Below the pieces are notes generated by a model. That model saw only the letters and a program-made list of their open reading frames with translations. It was not told where the DNA came from and did no database searches. 64,000 nucleotides of DNA from an uncultured Flavobacteriaceae bacterium (GTDB lineage: Bacteria > Bacteroidota > Bacteroidia > Flavobacteriales > Flavobacteriaceae). Position 1 is the stretch's first letter, and every line of letters begins with the position of its first letter. The stretch spans positions 124,001 to 188,000 of the forward strand of contig CANMWN010000003.1 in assembly GCA_947501625.1 (NCBI GenBank), given 5' to 3'. Positions 44,693 to 52,668 of this stretch are shown here, in pieces. A program made the position numbers and the translations under genes.

Positions 44693-44871
44693 AATGGCAA
44701 TGGCAACTTGTGTATGACGAGCGAGGCATCGCCTCGAGAAGTCGTCATCAAGATGCCTCGTTGGTTATACACTACGTTAGTGTAAGTTGTGTTTATGTTA
44801 TTTCTCACGCACTAATATATTAAAAAAAGCCAGACTATTATCAACGAGGTATTCTTGACAAGTTGCCATTA
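44693..44871. repeat. Inverted-repeat element B
   Basis: Left end TAATGGCA(atggca)ACTTGT, right end ACAAGTTGCCATTA: a 14-bp inverted repeat apart from a 6-bp duplication (ATGGCA) on the left. Inside is a hairpin with GTGTAT/ATACAC (44710-44715, 44767-44772) and CGAGGCATC/GATGCCTCG (44722-44730, 44752-44760). ACTACGTTAGTGTAA follows and is mirrored in element C. The core GTTGCCATTA at its right end is a direct copy of the right end of element A, 994 bp away. Confidence 0.65.
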
Positions 44872-44950
44872 GTGTGAATTAGCGCTTGAGGTGTTTTGCT
44901 TTAGCAAAATACAAGTGCGTGACGAAGTCAATTTACACTAACGTTAGTAT
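44869..44950. repeat. Inverted-repeat element C
   Basis: Arms TTAGTGTGAATT (44869-44880) and AATTTACACTAA (44930-44941) match with one mismatch. Inner GCGCTTG/CAAGTGCG and tip TTTTGC-ttta-GCAAAA complete a hairpin. The region 44951-45059 has no gene; ATAACC/GGTTAT near 45028-45047 could form a terminator for the following minus-strand operon. Confidence 0.6.
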
Positions 44951-45059
44951 ATGACGAATTTAACATTTTTATATTAATTAACCCATTATACGGTTAGTTA
45001 TATCACACCTTTTTAATGATTTTTAAATAACCAGTTAAAAATAGGTTATGTCGTACCTT

Positions 45060-45737
45060 TTAAAAATTCACAAAAGTGATGATATTAAATTGGTCGCGAC
45101 CACTTGTTTCAAAGAATTGATTCATATAACCTGCTTCTACACGTATATTTTTATTTACCTTATAGCCAAGACCTCCATATAAACGGTTACGGTCAAAAAT
45201 GGAAGTTTTGGTGTTTAAGAATATTTCATTGTAAGCCGAAAAATAGAAGTCGTTTTTACCTTCTTCCTTGCAACTCAACGGTACATTGACTCCAAGAAAA
45301 TAACGGAACCGCATTTTAAAATCACTCTCAACAAAGCGCTGTTCAAAACGATAACGATGATTTAATTTAACCTTGCCAACTTTTTGATTAGAGGTGAACT
45401 GTTGAAAAATTCTATGCTCATTTACACTTACTTTATCATCAGTGTCGCCAATATAATTTTCAGACAATATATAGCCATAACCTAGAAGTACATTGTTTTT
45501 ATTGTCGTTAAATGTGTATCCTAAACCTGTACGAAGTAGCAACTGTTCCAGGTCACCTATAGCATTGTAATTTCTATATTGTACTTCGTGGTGTAGATTC
45601 CATTTTTGGTTTAATTTTTTATTACCTATATAAATCAACCAATTACCAAAATCACTCTCTTGACTTTGTGCAACATTTGGCAACATCAATCCTAAGATTA
45701 ACGCTGCCAATGTCATTTTTATACTCTTATTTTTCAT
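45060..45737 (-). CDS. DUF2490 outer-membrane protein
   Basis: Signal peptide ending NVAQSQ, then a 200-aa beta-barrel-like protein ('FGNWLIYIGNKKLNQKWNLHHEVQYRNYN' style opening of DUF2490, with 'LLRTGLGYTF' and terminal aromatic Phe). Likely an outer-membrane porin-like barrel. It starts 10 nt after the carbonic anhydrase stop, as third gene of the SulP-CA operon. It may help anions cross the outer membrane (inference). Confidence 0.85.
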   Translation of the reverse strand: MKNKSIKMTLAALILGLMLPNVAQSQESDFGNWLIYIGNKKLNQKWNLHHEVQYRNYNAIGDLEQLLLRTGLGYTFNDNKNNVLLGYGYILSENYIGDTDDKVSVNEHRIFQQFTSNQKVGKVKLNHRYRFEQRFVESDFKMRFRYFLGVNVPLSCKEEGKNDFYFSAYNEIFLNTKTSIFDRNRLYGGLGYKVNKNIRVEAGYMNQFFETSGRDQFNIITFVNF

Positions 45738-45747
45738 TATTTTTTAT

Positions 45748-46377
45748 TTATTCATAAAATGTTACTGCTCCGGAATGAATGTCATACATTCCTCCAACAA
45801 TCTTAATTTCACCATTTTTTTGCATTTCTGCAAGTACTTCACTTTCATTTAATATTCTATCAATTGTCAAATGTACATTTTTTGTTGCAACATTATTAAC
45901 AAATTCAATATTGGAAGAATTTCTTAAACTGGTATCCTCTGGAGAGCTTACTGCATTTACTGCTGGTTTTATTTTGGCAAGCATGCTTGTAAGATTTCCT
46001 AATTTGGCATCATCACAGGCACCTTTTACAGCGCCACACGCTGTGTGTCCTAAAACAACTACTAATTTTGTCCCTGCTAGTTTGCAAGCAAACTCCATAC
46101 TTCCTAAAATATCTTCGTTTACAAAGTTTCCTGCTACACGTGCACTAAAAATATCTCCAATTCCTTGATCAAAAATTAATTCTGAAGATACTCTTGAATC
46201 AATACAACTAAGAATCGTTGCAAAAGGATATTGACCTGTACTTGTATGACTTACCTGCTCTTTTAAATCTCTATTTGCTTTTAGGTTGTTTTGAAATCTT
46301 TTGTTTCCATCTTTTAACTCTTGCAATGACTTTTCTGGTGTCATTGTTGCTTGTGTTTCTTGAGTGTGTGCTTTCAT
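45748..46377 (-). CDS. Beta-class carbonic anhydrase
   Basis: A 209-aa zinc enzyme interconverting CO2 and bicarbonate. Zinc ligands and dyad: 'CIDSRVSSELIFDQGIGD' (Cys, Asp-Arg) and 'VVLGHTACGAVKGA' (His, Cys). 'VAGNFV' completes the pocket. No signal peptide; cytosolic. Placed 27 nt after the SulP transporter gene, which suggests coupled bicarbonate transport and hydration. An internal ATG at codon 12 is a possible alternative start. Confidence 0.93.
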   Translation of the reverse strand: MKAHTQETQATMTPEKSLQELKDGNKRFQNNLKANRDLKEQVSHTSTGQYPFATILSCIDSRVSSELIFDQGIGDIFSARVAGNFVNEDILGSMEFACKLAGTKLVVVLGHTACGAVKGACDDAKLGNLTSMLAKIKPAVNAVSSPEDTSLRNSSNIEFVNNVATKNVHLTIDRILNESEVLAEMQKNGEIKIVGGMYDIHSGAVTFYE

Positions 46378-46404
46378 ATTGTTTAATTTTAATGGTTTTA
46401 ATGT

Positions 46405-47997
46405 TTATGCTTTTATTGGTCTTAGTCTAAAAAACTCAATATAACTTGGTGGATTTTCAACTATTCCTCTTTCGGAAATTAATTTTATATTAATATTTCT
46501 TTGTTTTGCTTTGTACGCAAAGTCATCCAAAATTTCAATAATATCATTATCTAAATACCTAGTTTTTCTTACATCAAATTCTAAATAAGATTCTTCTGGT
46601 AAGGCATCCAATTCTTTTAAGATCGCTCCTTTGTTGAAAAACGTTACTTCTTCAGCTAGAGTCATTTTCATTTTCTGAACACCATTACTGATATCTTCTT
46701 TGTGTAAAAAGTGTGAGTTTTGGAAACTTTTAATTAATATTACTACAATACCAACAGCTAATCCAAGTCCAATACCATAAAGTAGATCAATAAATACTAT
46801 TCCTAAAACTGTAACTGTAAAAGGAATGAATTGTTTCCAACCTAATTCATACATTTTTTTGAATAATGCTGGCTTTGCTAATTTATATCCAACTATTAAT
46901 AATACTGCAGCTAATACCGATAATGGGATTTTGTTTAACAGTGTTGGTATTAGTATTACCGAAATTAATAAGAAGAATCCATGAATGATTGCCGACATCT
47001 TACTTCTTCCTCCAGATTGTATATTTGCTGAACTTCTAACAATTACTTGTGTAATAGGAAGTCCACCAATCATTCCTGAAATAATGTTTCCTGTTCCCTG
47101 AGCTAGTAATTCCCTATTGGTTGGAGTTACGTTTTTATTTGGGTCTAACTTATCGGTAGCTTCAACACACAGTAATGTTTCTAAACTTGCGACTAAAGCA
47201 AGTGTAAAAGCGACAACCCACACTTCAGTATTAGTAATTGCACTAAAGTTTGGAAAACTAAACTGACCTAAGAATGAATCAAAATTATCTGGTACAGGTA
47301 CACTCACCAAATGTGATGCGTTAATGCCATATTTTGAATTAGATTGTGTGATAAAATAGTAGATAATCCCTGCTACAACAGCAACTAGAGGTCCTTGAAC
47401 TAATTGAAAAAACTTTCCCTTTTTAGATAGTATATTATTCCAAAGTAATAAAATACTTAAAGCTATTATTCCAATAATTGTCGATCCAATGCTTATATTA
47501 TTTAGTGCTATGAATATTTCTGAAAAAGTATTTTCTCCATCTACTTGGAAGAATGCAAAATCTCCTTCAGGATTAGCATCATAACCAAAAAAATGTGGTA
47601 TTTGCTTTAAAATAATTATTATCCCAATACCAGTTAGCATACCTTTTATTACCGATGAAGGAAAGTAATATCCAATAATTCCTGCTTTAAGAAGTCCAAA
47701 GATTAATTGGATTATTCCACCTAAAACTACAGCAACTAAAAAGTTTTCATAGCCTCCTAAAGTTCCAATTGCTGTTAATACAATCGCAGCTAAACCAGCA
47801 GCAGGTCCACTAACTCCAATTTTTGAACCGCTCAATGCTCCTACTACGATTCCTCCAATAATACCAGCAATAAGTCCAGAGAATAAAGGTGCTCCACTTG
47901 CTAGTGCAATCCCTAAACATAATGGAAGTGCAACAAAAAAGACTACTATACTTGCAGGTATATCACTTTTTAAATTTGATAGAATACTATTTTTCAT
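46405..47997 (-). CDS. SulP-family anion transporter (probable bicarbonate transporter)
   Basis: A 530-aa protein with 11-14 membrane segments from residue 15 to about 430 and a C-terminal STAS domain (about 440-525, 'YLEFDVRKTRYLDNDIIEILDDFAYKA' begins it). N-terminal 'DIPASIVVFFVALPLCLGIALASG' is the SulP signature. The carbonic anhydrase partner points to bicarbonate rather than sulfate (inference from context). Its promoter faces that of a divergent TetR gene. Confidence 0.9.
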   Translation of the reverse strand: MKNSILSNLKSDIPASIVVFFVALPLCLGIALASGAPLFSGLIAGIIGGIVVGALSGSKIGVSGPAAGLAAIVLTAIGTLGGYENFLVAVVLGGIIQLIFGLLKAGIIGYYFPSSVIKGMLTGIGIIIILKQIPHFFGYDANPEGDFAFFQVDGENTFSEIFIALNNISIGSTIIGIIALSILLLWNNILSKKGKFFQLVQGPLVAVVAGIIYYFITQSNSKYGINASHLVSVPVPDNFDSFLGQFSFPNFSAITNTEVWVVAFTLALVASLETLLCVEATDKLDPNKNVTPTNRELLAQGTGNIISGMIGGLPITQVIVRSSANIQSGGRSKMSAIIHGFFLLISVILIPTLLNKIPLSVLAAVLLIVGYKLAKPALFKKMYELGWKQFIPFTVTVLGIVFIDLLYGIGLGLAVGIVVILIKSFQNSHFLHKEDISNGVQKMKMTLAEEVTFFNKGAILKELDALPEESYLEFDVRKTRYLDNDIIEILDDFAYKAKQRNINIKLISERGIVENPPSYIEFFRLRPIKA

Positions 47998-48032
47998 TTT
48001 AATTTTTTATAACATTTTGAATTTTACAGCCG

Positions 48033-48040
48033 CAAATATA
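48033..48040 (-). promoter_or_regulatory. -7 element of the SulP-carbonic anhydrase operon
   Basis: A perfect TATATTTG on the minus strand. Its -33 region falls on the 19-bp palindrome. Confidence 0.6.
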
Positions 48041-48055
48041 CGAATACTTTTTAAA

Positions 48056-48074
48056 ATGATAGTAATACTATCAT
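48056..48074. promoter_or_regulatory. 19-bp palindromic operator between SulP and TetR genes
   Basis: ATGATAGTA-A-TACTATCAT has perfect 9-bp arms. It sits midway between two mirror-image -7 elements (48033-48040 minus, 48095-48102 plus) and covers both -33 regions. The adjacent TetR protein is the natural candidate to bind it. Confidence 0.75.
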
Positions 48075-48094
48075 AAAGTATTGTTAAACTTTTT

Positions 48095-48102
48095 TATATT
48101 TG
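48095..48102 (+). promoter_or_regulatory. -7 element of the TetR gene
   Basis: A perfect TATATTTG, 37 nt before the GTG start. Its -33 region falls on the palindrome, so autoregulation is likely. Confidence 0.6.
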
Positions 48103-48139
48103 CATAAATCAGAAAAATAATAAGCTAATTAAGCGTTAG

Positions 48140-48814
48140 GTGAGTGTAGAGATAAGAATAACTTTAAATGAAGGATTGTACTTAAAAGAGCCACAAGACT
48201 CAAAACTTGGTAGGAATATTATTAAGTATAGTATTATTTTGATTGACAATTTTGGCTTTGAATATTTTACATTTAAAAAATTGGCAAAAGAAATAAATTC
48301 AACTGAAGCATCAATTTATAGATATTTTGAAAACAAACACATGCTTTTATTGTTTTTAGTAAATTGGTATTGGGAGTGGGTTAGTTATTTAATTTCAATT
48401 AATACAATGAATGTTAAAAACCCTAAAGACAAATTAAAAATTATTATCCATTCATTTGTTTCGGCACCAAAAGACAATCCTGGAGTTAGTTATGTAAATG
48501 AGAGTAAATTGCATAACATTGTTATTTCAGAAGGTGTAAAAGCTTATCATACCAAAGAGGTGGATGAGGAAAATTCTAAAGGACTTTTTGGTAGTTATAA
48601 AAGTTTAGCAAACACAGTTTCTAAAGTAATTACGGAAGTTAATCCAAAGTTTAAATACCCTTTTGCACTTGCTACTAATTTGTTTGAAATGTCTAATAAT
48701 CATATTTATTTTGCTAAGCACCTTCCTAGACTTACTGACATATCAATTAAAGATGATAACTTTGATGAAGTTGAAAATATGCTCGAATATTTTACAAAAA
48801 AACTATTAGATTAA
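48140..48814 (+). CDS. TetR/AcrR-family regulator, probable repressor of the SulP operon
   Basis: A 224-aa protein. N-terminal HTH: 'GFEYFTFKKLAKEINSTEASIYRYFENKHMLL', ideal for TetR. The C-terminal ligand-binding helices are divergent. It starts with GTG; no nearby ATG gives the complete HTH context. Divergent from the bicarbonate-type operon with a shared palindrome. Ligand unknown. Confidence 0.88.
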   Translation: MSVEIRITLNEGLYLKEPQDSKLGRNIIKYSIILIDNFGFEYFTFKKLAKEINSTEASIYRYFENKHMLLLFLVNWYWEWVSYLISINTMNVKNPKDKLKIIIHSFVSAPKDNPGVSYVNESKLHNIVISEGVKAYHTKEVDEENSKGLFGSYKSLANTVSKVITEVNPKFKYPFALATNLFEMSNNHIYFAKHLPRLTDISIKDDNFDEVENMLEYFTKKLLD

Positions 48815-48851
48815 TAATAGTATAAAATTAGTACCTTGCAATAAAAAAGAT

Positions 48852-49079
48852 ATGTCATTTTTAAATTCATTAAGACATTTTTTTGAACGCCATGGGTTTT
48901 ATGTTTCTTCACGATTGGCTGATCGTTTAGGTATGCGAGCTGTAAACGTGCGATTGTTTTTTATTTATATATCTTTTGTGACTGCAGGTTTATCTTTTGC
49001 TTTATATTTAACTTTAGCATTTATATTGAAGTTGAAAGATAAAATTTACACCAAGAGAACATCGGTATTTGATTTATGA
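48852..49079 (+). CDS. PspC-domain small membrane protein
   Basis: A 75-aa protein with the PspC arrangement: amphipathic 'LRHFFERHGFYVSSRLADRLG', then one membrane helix ('VRLFFIYISFVTAGLSFALYL' begins it) and a basic tail. Family members take part in envelope stress responses. Its stop overlaps the channel gene's start by 4 nt. Confidence 0.85.
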   Translation: MSFLNSLRHFFERHGFYVSSRLADRLGMRAVNVRLFFIYISFVTAGLSFALYLTLAFILKLKDKIYTKRTSVFDL

Positions 49080-50071
49080 GCATCAGAAAAAAATTATTTA
49101 GTGCTTTTATAATACTATTTATTGTCCTTGCAATAGGAGTATTAGGATATATGATAATATCAGGTGATTCATTTATTGATGCGCTTTATATGACAGTAAT
49201 TACGGTTTCAACTGTTGGATTTGGATTAAACCATCCGTTGAGTCCTGAAGGTAAATTATTTACCATATTTTTAATTATTTTAAGTGCTTCATTGTACGGA
49301 TATATTATAAAAGTAATTTCGGAAAATATTGCAAGTGGGAATTTTATAGAAGAAATAAAACATAAAAAAATGCAAAAACAGATTAATTCACTTCAAGGGC
49401 ATACAATTGTGTGTGGTTATGGTAGAAATGGCAAACAAGCATTGATGAAATTGAAAAAATTTAATCAAGAGAGTGTTATTATTGAAGCAGATAATGAAAA
49501 AGTAATGATGCTTGAAAAAGAAAAAAATTTGGTGGTTTTGGGTGATGCTACTGATGATAATGTTTTGGAAAAAGCCGGAATTCAAAATGCTAATAATTTG
49601 ATTGTAGCTTTACCTTCAGATGCCGATAATTTATTTATAGTTCTATCGGCAAGACAAATGAATAAAAACTTAATAATAATAAGCCGTGCTTCTGATGAAT
49701 CATCATATAAAAAATTAAAAATTGCTGGAGCAGATAATGTTATTATGCCTGATCGTTTAGGAGGTGATCATATGGCATCTTTAGTTGTAACTCCTGATGT
49801 AATTGAGTTTGTTGACATGCTTTCTTTGGATGGAGAATATACTGCAAATCTTAGAGAGATTGTAGTAGACGATTTGCCAAAAGCATATATTTCTAAATCA
49901 ATTTTAGATTTAGATTTAAGAAAAAAAACGGGTTGTTCTGTTATTGGTTTTAAGACCAATGAAGATGATTATGTGGTAAATCCTGAAGCAGACACGACGT
50001 TGGTTGCCGGTTCTAAATTGATAGTCTTAGGAAGACCTGAACAAATTGAAAAACTACAAACACTTTTTTAA
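49076..50071 (+). CDS. Two-TM potassium channel with RCK/TrkA domains
   Basis: 331 aa. TM1 (about 8-28), pore helix and selectivity filter 'TVSTVGFG', TM2 ('LFTIFLIILSASLYGYIIKV'), then RCK_N 'TIVCGYGRNGKQALMKL' (Rossmann nucleotide site) and RCK_C with 'LVAGSKLIVLGRPEQI'. Kch/MthK-type K+ channel in the inner membrane, gated by a cytosolic ligand. Confidence 0.93.
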   Translation: MSIRKKLFSAFIILFIVLAIGVLGYMIISGDSFIDALYMTVITVSTVGFGLNHPLSPEGKLFTIFLIILSASLYGYIIKVISENIASGNFIEEIKHKKMQKQINSLQGHTIVCGYGRNGKQALMKLKKFNQESVIIEADNEKVMMLEKEKNLVVLGDATDDNVLEKAGIQNANNLIVALPSDADNLFIVLSARQMNKNLIIISRASDESSYKKLKIAGADNVIMPDRLGGDHMASLVVTPDVIEFVDMLSLDGEYTANLREIVVDDLPKAYISKSILDLDLRKKTGCSVIGFKTNEDDYVVNPEADTTLVAGSKLIVLGRPEQIEKLQTLF

Positions 50072-50150
50072 GTAATTTGTTAAAAATTTGATGATGCATC
50101 ATTTTTTTAAGATATTGCGGATTAAATTAATATTTAACTTAAACTATATT

Positions 50151-51758
50151 ATGAAGAAAAAACTGCTCTCATTGCTATTATTAGTAATACCGTTTTTAAC
50201 ATTTGCCCAAGAAAAAGGAATAGACCAACAAATTGATGAAGCGTTTAAGCCTTTTTCAGATACAGTTTCTGGAATAGTCTTTTTTCCAGTTTTTGGAGTG
50301 CCATTTGTATTAATCTTATTAGTTTTAAGTGCATTATTTTTCACATTATATTTTGGCTTCCCAAATTTCAGATATTTTCCAACGGCAATAAATGTTGTTA
50401 GAGGGAAATATGATGATGTTGATCATCCTGTTGTTGAAGAAGCATATGGTGATGTAACTCCAGGAGGAGACTCTATAGAAACTATAAGAGATGAGAGTAA
50501 AGAAGGAGAAGTAACGCATTTTCAGGCATTGGCAACTGCTGTTTCTGGAACGGTTGGGAATGGTAATATAGCAGGAGTTGCATTGGCAATTGCATTAGGA
50601 GGTCCAGGAGCTACTTTTTGGATGATTATTTGTGGATTTTTGGGTATGTCAACAAAATTTGTTGAATGTACCCTTGGAGTTCAATATAGAGATGTAGGTG
50701 AAGATGGAACTGTTTATGGAGGTCCAATGTATTATATAAGTAAGGGGTTGAAAGAGAAAGGTTTTGCTACTTTAGGTAAAGTTGCTGCAGTATTTTTCGC
50801 CATTTTTTGTATTGGAGGTTCGTTTGGAGGAGGTAATGCTGCACAATCAAATCAAGCAACAATAGTTTTAAAAGAATTGATGGATCTTTCTAGCACAGGT
50901 GCTGGATTTTGGATAGGTGTAATTTTAGCAGTATTAGTTGGGATTATTATTATTGGTGGAATTAAAAGAATTGCATCAGTTACCGAAAAAGTAGTACCAT
51001 TTATGGCAGTTATGTATTTACTAGCTTGTTTATATATTATTGGTAGTAATTTTTCTCTTGTTGATGATGCTTTTAGTTTAATTTTGACTGAAGCATTTAA
51101 ACCAACTGCTATTGGAGTAGGAAGTTTAATTGGAGTGTTATTAGTCGGATTTAAAAGAGCAGCCTTTTCTAACGAAGCAGGTGCTGGTTCTGCTTCTATT
51201 GCGCATAGTGCAGTTAAAACTAAATACTCAGCTTCTGAAGGTTTAGTGGCTTTGTTAGAGCCATTTATTGATACTGTTGTTATATGTACAATGACTGCAT
51301 TGGTAATAATAATCTTCAATTTTGGAGGTGGTGATGGCGCTATTTTCCAATATGGTGGAGATGGACTTGGAGCAGTTATGATTGATGGTGTTGCGTATGA
51401 AGGAGCAGGGATTACTTCTAAAGCATTTGCTCAATATATTCCTTATTCTAATGTGTTCTTAACTATTGCAGTAGTATTATTTGCAGTTTCAACAATGATT
51501 TCTTGGTCTTATTATGGATTGCAATCATGGAAATTCTTATTCGGAAGGGGAAAAGCTGCAGATTTAACTTATAAATTATTATTCTTATTATTTGTTGTAA
51601 TTGGAGCATCAGCAAGTATGAATTCAATATGGGCATTTTCTGATGCGATGATTTTTGCAATGGTATTCCCTAATATGATTGGATTATTCTTCTTATTCCC
51701 AATTGTGAAAAAGCAATTGACAAGATATTTAGATGCTATCAAAGAAGCGAAAGCATAA
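50151..51758 (+). CDS. Alanine/glycine:cation symporter (AGCS family)
   Basis: 535 aa with about eleven membrane segments and AGCS marks: 'ATAVSGTVGNGNIAGVALAI', 'YGGPMYYISKGL', 'FKRAAFSNEAGAGSASIAHS'. ATG 50151 is preferred because it begins a typical signal-peptide-like sequence (MKKKLLSLLLLVIPFLTFAQ), an unusual addition for an inner-membrane symporter. The upstream ATGs overlap the preceding intergenic sequence. Imports small neutral amino acids with Na+. Confidence 0.9.
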   Translation: MKKKLLSLLLLVIPFLTFAQEKGIDQQIDEAFKPFSDTVSGIVFFPVFGVPFVLILLVLSALFFTLYFGFPNFRYFPTAINVVRGKYDDVDHPVVEEAYGDVTPGGDSIETIRDESKEGEVTHFQALATAVSGTVGNGNIAGVALAIALGGPGATFWMIICGFLGMSTKFVECTLGVQYRDVGEDGTVYGGPMYYISKGLKEKGFATLGKVAAVFFAIFCIGGSFGGGNAAQSNQATIVLKELMDLSSTGAGFWIGVILAVLVGIIIIGGIKRIASVTEKVVPFMAVMYLLACLYIIGSNFSLVDDAFSLILTEAFKPTAIGVGSLIGVLLVGFKRAAFSNEAGAGSASIAHSAVKTKYSASEGLVALLEPFIDTVVICTMTALVIIIFNFGGGDGAIFQYGGDGLGAVMIDGVAYEGAGITSKAFAQYIPYSNVFLTIAVVLFAVSTMISWSYYGLQSWKFLFGRGKAADLTYKLLFLLFVVIGASASMNSIWAFSDAMIFAMVFPNMIGLFFLFPIVKKQLTRYLDAIKEAKA

Positions 51759-51769
51759 ATAGAAAAATA

Positions 51770-52651
51770 ATGAAAGAATTTAAATCCCATTTCTGGTATA
51801 ATAGCCGTCAAAGAAATGGGATTTTATTTTTGGTATTAATTATTATTGGATTACAATCTATTTATTTTTTTGTTGATTTTTCTTCTGCTGAAAAAGAGGA
51901 TTTAAATACTAGAGAAATTGCACTTTTTCAAAAAGAAATAGACTCTTTAAAACTAATTGAGCTAGAGAAAAGAAAACCTAAAATTTATTCCTTTAATCCA
52001 AGTTTTATTACCGATTTTAAAGGATATCAATTAGGAATGTCTGTTGCTGAAATTGATAGATTACACGCTCATAGAAATAAAGGTTTGTATATCAATTCAG
52101 TTAAACAGTTTCAACAAGTTACAAAAGTTTCTGATAGTTTATTGGCAGTATTATCTCCCAATTTTAAATTTCCAGATTGGATTTCTAAAAAGAAGAAAAG
52201 TACGTCTAATAATTATAACAAACCCAAAGTTGAAAAGGTATTTACAGGAACAAAACAAGATTTAAACACTGTTACCGCAATTCAATTAAAAGAAATTAAT
52301 GGGATTGGAGACAAATTATCTGAAAGAATAGTTAAGTATCGAAAATCGCTAAAAGGATTTAAAAATGATGAACAATTAAATAATGTATATGGTTTGAAAC
52401 CAGAAGTTATTGGGAAAATATTACAGCGTTATACAGTATTAACCAAACCTACAATTGTTAAAGTTAATGTGAATACAGCAACATTTAAAGAGGTTTTGCG
52501 CTTGCCATATATAGATTATGAGTTGACGAAAAAGATATTTAATTATAGAGATGAAGTTGCTGAAATTCAGGACATCAATGAATTGAAAAATATTGAAGGT
52601 TTTCCATTAGATGATTTCGATAAAATCATCTTATATTTGACTGCTGAATAA
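51770..52651 (+). CDS. Helix-hairpin-helix (ComEA-like) membrane-anchored protein
   Basis: 293 aa. Short basic N-terminus, one membrane helix (about 16-34), a spacer, then repeated HhH motifs in the C-terminal half: 'LNTVTAIQLKEINGIGDKLSERIVKYR', 'NVYGLKPEVIGKIL' and 'VNTATFKEVLRLPYIDYELTKKIF'. The first motif quoted here begins near residue 164. ComEA-type proteins bind DNA in the periplasm during uptake, so DNA import or binding is likely but unproven. Confidence 0.86.
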   Translation: MKEFKSHFWYNSRQRNGILFLVLIIIGLQSIYFFVDFSSAEKEDLNTREIALFQKEIDSLKLIELEKRKPKIYSFNPSFITDFKGYQLGMSVAEIDRLHAHRNKGLYINSVKQFQQVTKVSDSLLAVLSPNFKFPDWISKKKKSTSNNYNKPKVEKVFTGTKQDLNTVTAIQLKEINGIGDKLSERIVKYRKSLKGFKNDEQLNNVYGLKPEVIGKILQRYTVLTKPTIVKVNVNTATFKEVLRLPYIDYELTKKIFNYRDEVAEIQDINELKNIEGFPLDDFDKIILYLTAE

Positions 52652-52668
52652 AAAAGAAATAATAATAT

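Noticed and set aside
44313-44694. Two small plus-strand frames (44300-44485 and 44482-44694) as genes
   Set aside because: They lie opposite the open minus-strand frame that has CHAT-like motifs; no promoter or homology signal supports them.
43745-44950. A true integron with attC sites
   Set aside because: No integron integrase or attI, and the borders (GTTGCCA) do not fit the RYYYAAC/GTTRRRY cores. Kept only as attC-like inverted repeats.
50852-51319. A 155-codon frame opposite the AGCS symporter
   Set aside because: Antisense to a clear membrane protein gene, with low-complexity Ile/Thr/Pro translation; a coding shadow.
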